Shown here: positions 1-9,557 of the stretch, in pieces
Layout of the letters: each line of letters starts with the position of its first letter
Numbering within the stretch: the stretch's first letter is position 1
DNA from: Saccoglossus kowalevskii
Taxonomy: Eukaryota > Hemichordata > Enteropneusta > Harrimaniidae
Assembly: GCF_000003605.2 (NCBI RefSeq)
Contig: NW_003146287.1
Span: 48,869 to 70,621, forward strand
Length of the DNA stretch: 21,753 bases
Reading direction: 5' to 3'
Notes under the pieces: generated by a model
The model's input: only the letters and a program-made list of their open reading frames with translations
Told to the model about the DNA's origin: nothing
Databases searched by the model: none
Position numbers and translations under genes: made by a program

Positions 1-739
1 TGAGATTGATTGGTACACTGCATAGATTCTACGCTACATGATGAGATATTACTAGCATTGTAGCTAGGCATTAGTAGAGTGAAGTATATACTCGTATTTT
101 ACAGACAATTAATTACATTAGATTCGTGTACTGGTATTTATATTTCCATTGAATATTTTGTCTGAAGAGATCGAGAATTGAAAGTAAAATTTCTAACCAG
201 TGTTTTAAACGAAAAAGTGAATTGGGGGGGGGGGGCACATACATCGAATTTCCCCAGCTACTGAATTGCTAAAATTATTTGATTGATAAAATCACCGTAA
301 ATAGGCTTTCCAAGACACTTTCCAAAAATAAGAGAGTCGCTGATATTTATAGCAGAGATCCATGGACAAGACGCGTGGAAAAAATGGAACACTCAATATT
401 TGAAAAGGAAAGCCAATTCACATGACTCCTCTGTCTTCAATGATATATCGGCGGTCAGCTCCATCTAAGGTATCTTAGTAACAACATTGCCGAAACTAGA
501 CTATAATGATACTTCAATTAAAAGGAAAATATAGGTTTTTTTTCCGAGAACAATGTACAAAACAATTAAAGTACGGAAAAGTGCGAGAAATGTTCATCTA
601 TGTATAATGGTAAATCACCTCACCCAGGCACGGAGTGTCACATGACTCAAATTTACGGATCTGATTGGACGATATTTCGAAATGCCCATGTCACTGTATC
701 ACGCCCAGTTACCTATTACATATAGATATAGTAGTTAGT
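1..739. other. Non-coding stretch, no gene seen
   Basis: No open frame of useful length, splice-bounded exon or RNA gene was recognised. The stretch is AT-rich and holds a run of 12 G at 224-235. It ends at the first inverted-repeat element. Confidence 0.6.
224..235. repeat. Poly-G run (G)12
   Basis: Twelve consecutive G residues sit in otherwise AT-rich sequence. This is a mononucleotide microsatellite whose length is likely to vary and to be error-prone in sequencing. A matching C12 run lies at 19931-19942. Confidence 0.95.
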
Positions 740-904
740 TTAAAGCGGGAGGGTCGTCACTTGCGCACGCGCGGGAATTGAGTACCAAGCGATGATAACA
801 ACACATGCCGAGAATGCAAAGGTTCATGGGTAGACGCTTGTTTGTAAACAATGACACACTATGGCCAACTGACGCATGCGTAGGTGACGACTCCCCCGCT
901 TTAA
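740..904 (-). mobile_element. MITE family 1, copy 1 (TTAA-flanked)
   Basis: A 165-bp non-autonomous element bounded by terminal inverted repeats. The left end reads TTAAAGCGGGAGGGTCGTCAC. The right end, read on the opposite strand, gives TTAAAGCGGGGGAGTCGTCAC. Three more copies lie at 1002, 2033 and 20251. Relative to copies 3 and 4 this one is reversed, so strand is given relative to copy 3. TTAA borders both ends, which fits a 4-bp TTAA target duplication (piggyBac-like). A TA duplication of the Tc1/mariner type cannot be excluded, because the inverted repeat itself continues with A. It encodes no protein. Confidence 0.85.
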
Positions 905-1001
905 AAAATCTCCGCTTTACACCTGATAGTTGGAATTCCGTTGCTTATGTTTTTGAATAATGTTACAACACGCGGGTACGTGATATTTGATAGTTTTTAT
1001 A

Positions 1002-1159
1002 TTAAAGCGGAGAGGGTCGTCACCTGTGCATGTGCGGGAATTGTGTCTCAAGCGACGAAAACAGAACGCACACCAAGAGCGCAAAGGCTCACGCGTTTGT
1101 TAGCAACGACACGCTATGACCGTCTGTCACATGGACAGGTGACGACTCGCCCGCTTTAA
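1002..1159 (-). mobile_element. MITE family 1, copy 2 (TTAA-flanked)
   Basis: A second copy of the same element in the same orientation as copy 1, only about 100 bases away. The left end reads TTAAAGCGGAGAGGGTCGTC and the right end closes with CCCGCTTTAA, so TTAA borders both sides. Its interior has diverged most: the TGTTTACAAACA motif kept by the other three copies is altered here. A 72-residue open frame across it (941-1159) is not a gene, because it is simply the element read through. Confidence 0.83.
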
Positions 1160-2032
1160 GTAGAAATTCTAATTAGCTGGACTTTTCTTCGGTAGCATAT
1201 TAACATGTTTAAAGCACAACACATAACACATAACATGTATACGCATACTAAATGCCGGGCAAAGTTCGTGCGTTTGAAATAATGCCACTAAGAATTACGT
1301 AATGCGATTAACGTTAAATTCGGACAAACATATAAGTAGCTGACTAAAAACTAAAACAGCGTTGAAATAATTTCCTAGGGTCTTTGTTCAGCCAACTATC
1401 TTTCATATTTTTTTCAAAATGTCTTTTTAAATTATCGCCTGCGCACGTTGTCCTCGTTTGATATCTGCGCGTGCGTACTACGATTACGTCAGTTCTATTT
1501 TTAGTAACTCTAACTTTTCAGCTAGTTTGGTATCCGTTATAAAATAGTGATGAAACAAAAACTGAAAACGAAGAATCGTCTCTTTTCTTTCTTATCTGCA
1601 GACACGTAAATCAACATGTGCTTACGGCCAACCTTGACACGAGGACATGGAGTTATAGAAATAATTAAAATACAGGAACGTGAAGCCGATTTTTGAGTTA
1701 CTGAAACAATTATGTGAAGCCACTCTTGATCGTCAATTACAGTGCAGTTGCGATCTTGCCTCGTTTTAGATATTTTGTGATTGTTAGTACATCTTAGGGG
1801 AACATTCCTCGTCATTATACCAGCGCAGATTCTCAGTATATTAAAAATTTGCGCACCCGCATTCGGCCTGATTGATGAGACGTGGCACTTGTTTGGTTTT
1901 TTTAAGATGAACGATTCGATGTGTTCTTCGTTTTAAGATTTTTGTGGCTTTAATCAGGTTCAAACATACTGGTACAAGTTCATTTCGTTTGCACCTACCG
2001 GGTATTCTACTTTAAAAATTAGTACATGTACA
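1160..2032. other. Non-coding stretch, no gene seen
   Basis: AT-rich sequence between two copies of MITE family 1. A 92-residue frame on the minus strand (1537-1815) shows no recognisable domain, splice context or skewed composition, so I treat it as chance. No repeats longer than a few bases were noticed. Confidence 0.5.
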
Positions 2033-2197
2033 TTAAAGCGTGGGAGTCGTTACATGCGCATGCGTCAGATGGCCATAGCGTGTCACTGTTTACAAACAAG
2101 CGTCTATCCATGAGCCTTTGCGTTTTTAGCGTGTGTTGTTATCGCCGCTTGGGACTCGATTCCCGCGCGTGCACATGTGACGACCCTCCCGCTTTAA
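2033..2197 (+). mobile_element. MITE family 1, copy 3 (TTAA-flanked)
   Basis: The third copy, in inverse orientation to copies 1 and 2. It starts TTAAAGCGTGGGAGTCGTTA and ends GACCCTCCCGCTTTAA, so TTAA is present at both borders. The interior carries GCGCATGCG near the left end and TGTTTACAAACAAGCG about 60 bases in; both recur in copies 1 and 4. The 64-residue frame through it (2026-2220) shares its reading with one across copy 4, which reflects repeat homology rather than protein conservation. Confidence 0.87.
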
Positions 2198-3808
2198 CTG
2201 TTAAACTTAAGTGTTTGTAATTAGTGTTTTTGTTAGATAAAAAAATAAAAATAAAAAATAAATGTTATGGTGGTGCTTAACACGGTATCAGTTTAGTCGA
2301 ACAATAAACTACACAACGCATATCGTGTTTAAGTACTCAGTCTAATATTTATTGCAAATGTATGATTCCACATTTCCAATTTAAATAGAAGATAATAATG
2401 ATGTAATAATAGTTTGCATTCTGCATGCGTTCCTTTGCGTTTTGAAATTTACAATAGCTTCACTGCTCACCATCTGGCGTTGGCGAAATAGAATGAATAA
2501 TACCGTCGAAACCCACAATAAATAACCGCTATTACCACGGGGAGATTGCGCGTAAATTACACGAGTTGCGCGCACCCACAAACGACTGTCAACCCCATGA
2601 TAGTCAGTTTATTTGTAATTAAAACTTTAAAGATTGATTTACACCTGGGGACACTTAGTTACGAGACTGCAGACAACCAGCTTATCGAGTGTCAGGGTGA
2701 AACGCATTAAGATAGGTGATATCATAAAACTTGCGCAGATGTTTGTGCGGCTAGTGCACCGTTAGAGGCGACGACTTTAAATAAAATTCGAGCAGATCTT
2801 TTGCAGGTGACAGGATAAAAACTAGGCACTAATAAATATAACATCCCGAATTTGATGAATAAAACGTACATTCGGATTGAATGAGGAAAGCGCATGCGTG
2901 ACAATCACACTAGTATTCACATTATCCACAATGTCGCAGAAACGTTAATGTCAAAAAAAAGTTAACAAAACGGCTTCATGTCCGGCACAATTAAATATAT
3001 CAGTCCGCAATTAAAAACTCGTGAACAAATTCTGAGAAAAGTCTCAGTATCATCCTGTATCACGACAAAAAAAAAATTTGTATGTACACATCACATCGGG
3101 TTTCAAGCAATTTCTAAATCGTGGGTCTAAGAAAATAGTTCGCTCCCAATTTGCATGCGTAGTTGTATTTTTCTGAGTGACAAGTTATCGGGGTAATCAT
3201 CCGCGAACCTTGTGGCAGACTACCGACAATATGGAACGTGTGCTAGAAGTCTGGTAGGAAATTTACTATCTGTTGGCTCACCGAAGATTTAATAAGATTT
3301 GCAACCTAAAATCGCCTGCAGCGGAAGAGCTTAAACAAGTTTTACAGATACAGAAAATCTGCAGCATACTCGTTAATAAAATCAGGAACTACGGTCTTCA
3401 AATTACGTAGACATAAATCGTCGAATCCGTAACCTTGAAAACAAAAATCACGGAATGACTATAGTAAATTGCCTCAATGACTGTGCCCTAGTATTCATCC
3501 GTATTCAAATGTCATTATTACGTGGTGACCCCATTCACCTTTAAATGTACGCCATTGGGGACATTTGTTTCTGAAATTAAAAACATGCGAACCCAGAAGC
3601 ATTGTTGGTTTATTTTTGTATGTGATTTGCAAACGTTAAACATACCGGAATAATAGTAATTTGTAGTATAATAGTAACGTGGACAAATGAACGATTCCTA
3701 TGAAACAGCGTGGCCATCATTTTTATTCGCTATTTTTAGATTTTTTTTTTCACGATTAAAGCGCCATAATCATCGTACTACACCGTATTCTATATGAGTT
3801 CAATGTGA
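2198..3808. other. Non-coding stretch, no gene seen
   Basis: About 1.6 kb with only short chance frames on both strands. A small perfect 6-bp stem with a 4-base loop (CTGAGA/TCTCAG) lies near 3031-3046. No exon-like segment, transposon ends or longer repeats were recognised before the (TAAA)n tract. Confidence 0.5.
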
Positions 3809-3916
<108 letters not shown>

Positions 3917-4906
3917 AACAATTTTACACGCGTTCAGACGTCTTATGGGACCAACCTCAAGCACGATCGACGCGGTGCCACAACTATAATTTCACCCAAA
4001 AAAACACCACAAAAGCCTTGGTATTAGGCTTAGTCTGTTGCACGCTATTTGTGATAGTCAGCTCAACAACTCAGACCCAGTCGTGTTTAACGCTATTAGT
4101 CCAGATGAAATCATGTAAGCAACTCGTGTATCCTAGCACCATTCTATAGGTCCATATTAAGAGTTGAATTTAGGGAAAACAATTGGAACGAGAAAAAAGA
4201 AAACTGACGTTAAAACATTTAATTAAAGTGGGTCAATCTAGAGTAATACGTCAATGTCAAGGCTAATAGTATATTATACCCCGGGGCAGAGGGATTAGCT
4301 AGAGGCAGAGGGATCAACAATATACGTGGAATAAATTGCGTTTGGTGATTAATGCCATACACTAAACTATGGTGTTCTCGTGACTGTTTTTCCAGGTGAA
4401 TTAATTTCATTAAAAAGCCTGGTTAGTTGAATACCGTGGTTTCAGTGATTTGAACCGTCATAGATGGAAAAAAAAGGACCTCCCATGTTTGGCGTTAACG
4501 TAAACAGTCATTGTAGAGTTATTATGTAGGTCAGCACGAGTCTGATTAGCTATCGAGAAACGAGTGTTTGAAAACCGTGACCTGCTTGAAATCGAATCAC
4601 AATGCCAATCTAAATGGCGGTTGTTGCTGATCACTTTTTGTCAAATAAAATAATAAGCCGATATGCTCATATCGACATCGTCTGACTCGTCGATAACCTT
4701 GAGTGTCCTTGACATAAAATGAAGGGTATTTTTAAAGCGCAATTCTCAAATCCTTGCTTGAGGAAGATTGTATATTATGCGCTTCGATTCTGCGCACTAA
4801 ACATTCAAATGCAACGCTCTATGTTGTCTATATTATCGAACTCGGTTATCGGTTGTGGCTTAAAACAATTGTTTTACTTCCAACGTATAATCCATATTTT
4901 GGACCA
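3917..4906. other. Non-coding stretch, no gene seen
   Basis: About 1 kb of unassigned sequence. A minor imperfect direct repeat (GAGGCAGAGGGAT-like, near 4285-4315) is visible. A 63-residue minus-strand frame (4219-4410) has no recognisable feature. Confidence 0.5.
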
Positions 4907-5050
4907 TGAGGAATGGTTTAGACGAGATGAAATGCATTGGAGAAGATGGAATGCGCTGGGTGAGGTGGAATGCTTTGATCAAGGTGGAATACTTTGGACG
5001 GGGTGGAAAGCCTTGAATGAGATGGAATGTCTTGAGCGAAGTGGAATGGG
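4907..5050. repeat. Imperfect 19-bp tandem repeat, about 7.5 units
   Basis: Units begin at 4907, 4926, 4945, 4964, 4983, 5002, 5021 and 5040, each 19 bp. The consensus is near GRTGGAATGCYTTGGACGA. Adjacent units differ at several positions, so the array is old. A 113-residue ATG-started frame (4719-5060) runs through it. Because 19 is not a multiple of three, each unit is read in a different frame, so the peptide is not a true protein repeat. The absence of stops reflects the GGA/TGGAA-rich, stop-poor unit. Confidence 0.85.
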
Positions 5051-6676
5051 TATAATTTGAATTATGAATATAAAGTTGCTGATTTACATAAATGTATATG
5101 ACATATTGTAATGAAATCGCGTGACGTCATTTCGCGTCAAGTTTTCGTAAGATTCGGCCCGTCGAACCCCGAACAGTACCCAAATTGACTTAAATTTGAC
5201 AAATCTGTCAAGTTCTGGCACGAATTTGAAGCCGAATTTCTATGAGATCTTCACCGGAGTCACACAGGTTCCAGGCACATTATTTCATTCACATCTGGTA
5301 CCATATCCTAAAACTGTCACGTGTTTAATCATGTTTGTATCAGACTAATTTGCTCTTCAACACACGATCCTCGTTCCCAACGCTTTTTACATTTTCACAT
5401 TTTACCCAATGGCACGTTTTAGTATGATCTTGGGTTTTCTGTTGGCGAGGGTTGCCTGGGAGACTCATAATATTTTGCTCAACGTTCAACTGGTTGGATT
5501 ATCACTGATCGGTGCGTATGGGAGGGTGGGGAACAACATGAAAGTAGACAAAAACATAAATTGCATAGCAACTTCTAACTTAGCCACTTCCGAGAAGAAA
5601 TAATACCCTCTAGCGCAACCGGAAATGACGTTCTATAATTCGATAGTGCAGGATAATCCTCGTTACAACATCTGTGGCGATGTGCTATATGAAAGCTTTG
5701 CTATATGTCAAGAAATGGGCCGTGTGCGGATTCTGAAGATCGATTGCACCAAAATCCCCTGTGGCAGTCTCCATCAGTTAGGCAACATGATAGCAAAACA
5801 TACGTTTATATGTCGTTTGATGATGTACCGTGTTTGTATGTGTGCCTCGTCTTTTGCCAGTATTGGTCCGTGTTTTCAATCGCAGTAATTGCATTGAAAT
5901 ATCATCTAGTATTACCTATTCGGTTTCAGTTTGGGGCATCTAAACGATTTTGTTTTATTTTCTTTGTTCATGCAAAGACATTAGACATTTTCTATTGTCT
6001 TTGGTTACTGTCAACAAATGAACACACAGTGTAGTTTACTTGCGTTGTATACGTCTCGTGGGTCTCATCGAATAGGACGCGGAGATACGACTAGGACGCA
6101 TTAATAATAGTATCATCAAGACTATATCGCCAATCAGGCTTACAAAGCCCTACTCGGAATACATGTTCAAATGTGCTATTACAATGACCTTTACGTATGC
6201 TATTCGTATTGTATTCGCGGCAATCATGCGAGCGGCATGGAAGTCGTGTAAAACTAACGACCCTTAGGTTTCAATGATGATGGCAATCGCAAATTTAAAT
6301 GCAAGCAGCCCCAGCCTGTCACGGTAAATATCATTGAATACGTGGATTGCTATAGAACATCGGTTTGCTATACGTATGTGTGCACGGTTTGTCACGTGAC
6401 AACGGTAGCAGGTGTTAGTATTTACGTATTAACCATCGTTCCGTGTTTCCCGCTCGCATGATCTGCTGTCTGACACGACGGATTTGTGTCACAAACATAT
6501 CATAAATGGCGATATGAGTACACTGATCGTGATGCGACACCCAGTAATTTAGGAGCCTTTCCCGCTCAAAACGGAAAGTATCGTTCGTTCTTGCAACTTC
6601 TGTGCTTTATTTTCAAACGCCGATGCGTTCAAATTGGTGCCGAGTAACCTATATCTGGTGTATCATAACATAGGCC
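5051..6676. other. Unassigned stretch with weak coding-like frames
   Basis: No supported gene. Three ATG-started frames occur. 5409-5603 (64 residues) begins with a hydrophobic stretch. 5625-5888 (87 residues) has nine cysteines. 5705-6034 (109 residues) is hydrophobic and overlaps the second. The last two compete for the same DNA, so at most one is real. A perfect CRE octamer TGACGTCA lies at 5122-5129. This region may contain the missing 5' exon of the calmodulin-like gene, but the sequence alone does not decide it. Confidence 0.4.
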
Positions 6677-6683
6677 ATGTTTG
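6677..6683 (+). CDS. Tentative first coding exon of the calmodulin-like gene
   Basis: ATG at 6677 has a purine at -3 (GCCATGT). It is followed after 7 coding bases by GGTAGAA, a moderate splice donor with GT at 6684. The exon would end in phase 1, as the acceptor at 7078 requires. Splicing would place Met-Phe before the Asp that begins the EF-hand exon. Calmodulin genes commonly have a very short first coding exon, which makes this plausible. The donor is not strong, and other phase-1 donors exist (for example GTGCGT after 5409-started sequence). The true start could also lie outside the window. Confidence 0.15.
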
Positions 6684-6848
6684 GTAGAAACACGTCGTCA
6701 TCGAAACTCGGAATCCGGAATTTCCTGCCGGAGTTTCGAGTTGCCGCTTGCAAGGCCGTCCGTCACGGTATTACAAATCATTTTGTTATCAATACTAGTA
6801 TACTGTTTGAAGTTTGTTTCTTTAAATCCCGCGCCTACCACCCGATGT

Positions 6849-7034
6849 TTATTGGTATTCTGCGCACATCCGTTTTTCACGACTGTGAAAATTGTTACTC
6901 CTCGTGTGACCGCGTTGTGCCATGATGGCCCGGGTATCGTATTATTGGTATTCTGCGCACATCCGTTTTTCACGACTGTGAAAATTGTTACTCCTCGTGT
7001 GACCGCGTTGTGCCATGATGACCCGGGTATCGTA
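6849..7034. repeat. 93-bp tandem duplication, two copies
   Basis: Copy 1 is 6849-6941 and copy 2 is 6942-7034, with one clear difference (GATGGCCCGG against GATGACCCGG). This indicates a recent duplication. It ends 44 bases before the first EF-hand exon, so it is probably intronic. The unit is 93 bp (31 codons), so the open frames through it on both strands (6681-7088 plus, 6698-6973 minus) repeat their peptide exactly; I regard these as by-products. Confidence 0.95.
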
Positions 7035-7078
7035 AATTACCGAGTGGTCTTCTTGAATCTTTTTTTTTCATGTTTCAG

Positions 7079-7309
7079 ACTTATCTAAAGACGACCTTTA
7101 TCATGCCTTTCGCGAGTTTGATCGTAACCATGACGGTTTTATATCCATTGACGAACTGAGACGAACAATGAAGAAGCTGGGAGAAAAAATCACAGAGGAC
7201 GAACTGCGTGAAATGATGAGAGAAGCAGACCAAGATGGCGACGGAAGAGTGAATTACAGAGAATTCGTAAAAATAATACGAGCAGAAGATATTCTAGATA
7301 ACCATACAG
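7079..7309 (+). CDS. Calmodulin-like protein, exon with EF-hands 1 and 2
   Basis: Internal exon of a calcium sensor of the calmodulin/troponin C superfamily. It follows a pyrimidine tract and CAG (7076-7078) and ends at a consensus donor CAG|GTGAGC. It is 231 bp, exactly 77 codons, phase 1 at both ends. The first two bases complete an Asp codon if the upstream exon ends in G. Two EF-hands lie 36 residues apart, as in calmodulin. Loop 1 is [12 protein letters not shown] (residues 15-26 of the exon) and loop 2 is [12 protein letters not shown] (51-62). Both have acidic or Asn ligands at 1, 3 and 5, Gly at 6 and Glu at 12, so both should bind calcium. The helices ([20 protein letters not shown]) closely resemble calmodulin. 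This exon has no Met suited to the start, so an upstream exon is needed. The exact orthologue is not identified. Confidence 0.93.
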
Positions 7310-8520
7310 GTGAGCCTGTTAAATCAGCATGAAATATTTATAGCATATAGTGGCAATGGAGGATATTTGATAGCGGATGCCAGACCGCTCTGAAGAAAAT
7401 TAGCATATTTGACGGAAAAATAATCACCAAGCGTAGATTCGAATCTAAAAATAAATATATTCAGTATCGAGACAGGAACGTAATTTTACGTCATCTAATA
7501 CCATCATACATCCGTAAGCAGATGATTAGCATATTGCAATGCATACTATTCGCTGGAAAACTGAGTAGCCATGATAAATCACTTATAATAACACCCTACT
7601 TGACAGCTTCAGTTTTCCGAGAAAAGGAATTGGTCATCATCGTAAAATTCAGACCCTTAGCGACGCATGATGGTTGTCGGTGGACAAGAGTGACACTGAG
7701 ATACGCCGTGTATGTGCGTGGCAGTGATGTAGAGAAGGAATGATAATCACAACATTACCTGATGTGAACACAGTCGTTATTATTGTTTGATAAATATTTC
7801 TGTTGTTGTTTGCGTTGTTTGTAATGAATTACGTCGGTGATTGTGTTACTCGCGAAACGGTGCGCGAAGCGTTTACCAAACATGGCGCATGTCAGTTTAC
7901 CTACGTACTACGAGGAACCGCCGCTATTTGAAAGATACCATGAATAAATTGAATTATTTTAACATGCGTATTTTAATGAAAGGAGTCGGAATGGAACAGC
8001 AGTGGATCGCTGTGATCTCTGATTCGGTCTACTTAAAACACACTGGAACCTAATACACGTTTGGGGGGCGTTTCATTAGCCAGAAAGCTTCCTATGACAT
8101 AAAGGCACGGAAGAGCATGTGACTGAAGCACGTTATCGTTATGAATGCATGTAATGTTCATTTCATTTCATAAGCGTGGGGCGTTCTTGTATGGTGCCGC
8201 TTGAGAGAATGGTCACGATCATTTTTCCATGTCTGGCGACTACCGTCGTCAGCTAAGTGCGTCATGAATGCATTCAGCAAGAACGTTTCCCTCCTATAAT
8301 GGCACTTTGTCACTTCCAAAATAGATATAATGGAGAGGGTTGAAGGGAAGACGTTGTCGGTGACAAAATCAATCAGTCGATTAAAGTTATACTAAAAATT
8401 AGTTATCTAAAATGGCAGTTTCCATAGAAACTCGTTAGCAGCCCGAGTCTTAAAAATGGTCGCGTTGGTATCGTGTAGTCGAACATTTCTGCGTTTTAAT
8501 CAGCATTTTAAATTAATATT

Positions 8521-8778
8521 CATTAATACTATCTTATCCGTAGCCTTATTTTGTTTTATTTGACTTGTCCAGGCAGATAGATGTGTTCACGTCCATGTAA
8601 GAAGTTCGGCGTACTACACCCGGCCTGTTCTATAAGTCGAGCCCTAACATTAATACTATCTTATCCGTAGCCTTATTTTGTTTTATTTGGCTTGTCCAGG
8701 CAGATAGATGTGTTCACGTCCATGTAAGAAGTTCGGCGTACTACACCCGGCCCGTTCTAGATCTATAAGTCGAGCCCT
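8521..8778. repeat. Tandem duplication of ~127 bp in the intron
   Basis: Copy 1 begins at 8521 and copy 2 at 8648, both starting CATTAATACTATCTTATCCG. They differ by a few substitutions and by a 6-base AGATCT present only in copy 2. Both copies end in TATAAGTCGAGCCCT, which is also the left terminus of the adjoining inverted-repeat element. Copy 1 therefore carries a truncated transposon end, and the duplication breakpoint falls inside that end. Confidence 0.92.
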
Positions 8779-8900
8779 CAAGCGACGAATCGCTATGATG
8801 TAAGTGTGTAAAAGGACGCCGCAGTGTCGATGTTGCTTTGATTTGTGGTCGTCTCGTTGTGCACGTCAAAGAAACACATCGTCAAGTAAAGGCGCTATTA
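8764..8900. mobile_element. MITE family 2, short or partial element A
   Basis: The left end reads AAGTCGAGCCCTCAAGCGACG. The right end, reversed, gives AGCGCCTTTACTTGACGATG, a weaker match. The element shares the CCCT..GCGACG terminus with elements at 8949-9199 and 10083-10303. An inverted match of 13 perfect bases (GAAACACATCGTC at 8871, its complement at 8968) links its right end to the left end of the next element. It could be an independent insertion, or part of one larger element running from 8764 to 9199. Confidence 0.45.
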
Positions 8901-8948
8901 TTCGTTTGATTAATTTCAAGTTTTTGTTTTTTGTAACACATCGTTCCT

Positions 8949-9199
8949 CTAAGTCGCGCCCGCTAGCGACGATGTGTTTCTGTGACGCAAGTGTGTATAA
9001 ATGGCACCGCTCATTGCGTAAATTCTGTTTTGATGTGTAGTAATAATAACAAATACCGTTTACAGATTTGCTATTTCCTAATTGAAGAATGACTACACAA
9101 CGAAACACAAATGTCGCTTTGAACTACATTGCTGTGTTACCCACGTGTGTCATTTTTGACGTCACGGTAGGCTTTGTCGCTTGAGGGAGCAACTTCTAG
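8949..9199. mobile_element. MITE family 2, element B
   Basis: The left end is CTAAGTCGCGCCCGCTAGCGACG. The right end, reversed, is CTAGAAGTTGCTCCCTCAAGCGAC, giving imperfect inverted repeats of about 25 bp. The right third resembles element C at 10083-10303, sharing AATGACTACACAAC-like, TGTCG, CCCACG and GTCACGG segments in the same order. It has no coding capacity. Confidence 0.6.
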
Positions 9200-9271
9200 G
9201 CGAGGTCAGTTGAAGTTTAATTGCAAGATTCGAGATGATGTTTGTGTGTTTTTGTACGAAGAGGGTTAATC

Positions 9272-9477
9272 TTATAAAGATCGGTGGTCGTCGCGGCTGC
9301 ATGCGCAAGCTCGATATGGACCTCATACGACGTATGGCAAAATGGTTTAAATGGGTACTGTATTTAAAATATAAGAATAAACCGTTATTATTACTACTAC
9401 GATGTGTCTTACACGTTTTTATACGACACATTGGGCCATATCGTACACGACGCCTTGCGACGACCACCGCCCTTTAA
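9272..9477. mobile_element. MITE-like element D with long inverted repeats
   Basis: The left arm (9272-9319) carries AAAGATCGGTGGTCGTCGC. The right arm, reversed, carries AAAGGGCGGTGGTCGTCGC. Similarity then continues to CGATATGG on both arms, giving imperfect inverted repeats of about 45 bp. TTAA stands at the right border and TTAT at the left. The terminus resembles MITE family 1 (TTAAAGCGGGAGGGTCGTCAC), so D may be a diverged relative. Its right end is about 80 bases before the second EF-hand exon. Confidence 0.65.
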
Positions 9478-9557
9478 GATTTGGGCAATTGTATATAACA
9501 ATTAACTGTCATATTAATTATCATAATTGTTCCGAAATTCTGTTTTGTTATTGCTAG

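Larger units (their letters stand above)
7310..9557 (+). other. Phase-1 intron of the calmodulin-like gene
   Basis: The intron runs from donor GTGAGC at 7310 to acceptor TTATTGCTAG ending at 9557, 2,248 bases in all. It interrupts a codon after its first base: G from the upstream exon plus TG gives Val. Its first 1.2 kb shows only short chance frames. The 3' half carries a ~127-bp duplication and three inverted-repeat elements, so it has been a repeated insertion site. Frames of 60-100 residues inside it (7522-7743, 8804-9040, 9162-9467 minus, 9235-9477) fall on non-coding or transposon sequence. Confidence 0.88.

Noticed and set aside
941-1159. 72-residue plus-strand frame
   Set aside because: It lies mostly within MITE family 1 copy 2 and has no domain.
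5140-5200. Minus-strand GGTTCGAC resembling a tRNA B box
   Set aside because: No matching A box, acceptor stem or cloverleaf could be found around it.
6681-7088. 135-residue frame with an exact 31-residue repeat
   Set aside because: Produced by the 93-bp duplication (a multiple of three). It runs into the EF-hand exon in the wrong frame.
9162-9477. Overlapping 101- and 80-residue frames on opposite strands
   Set aside because: They cover element D and the end of element B. The near-symmetry is due to inverted repeats.
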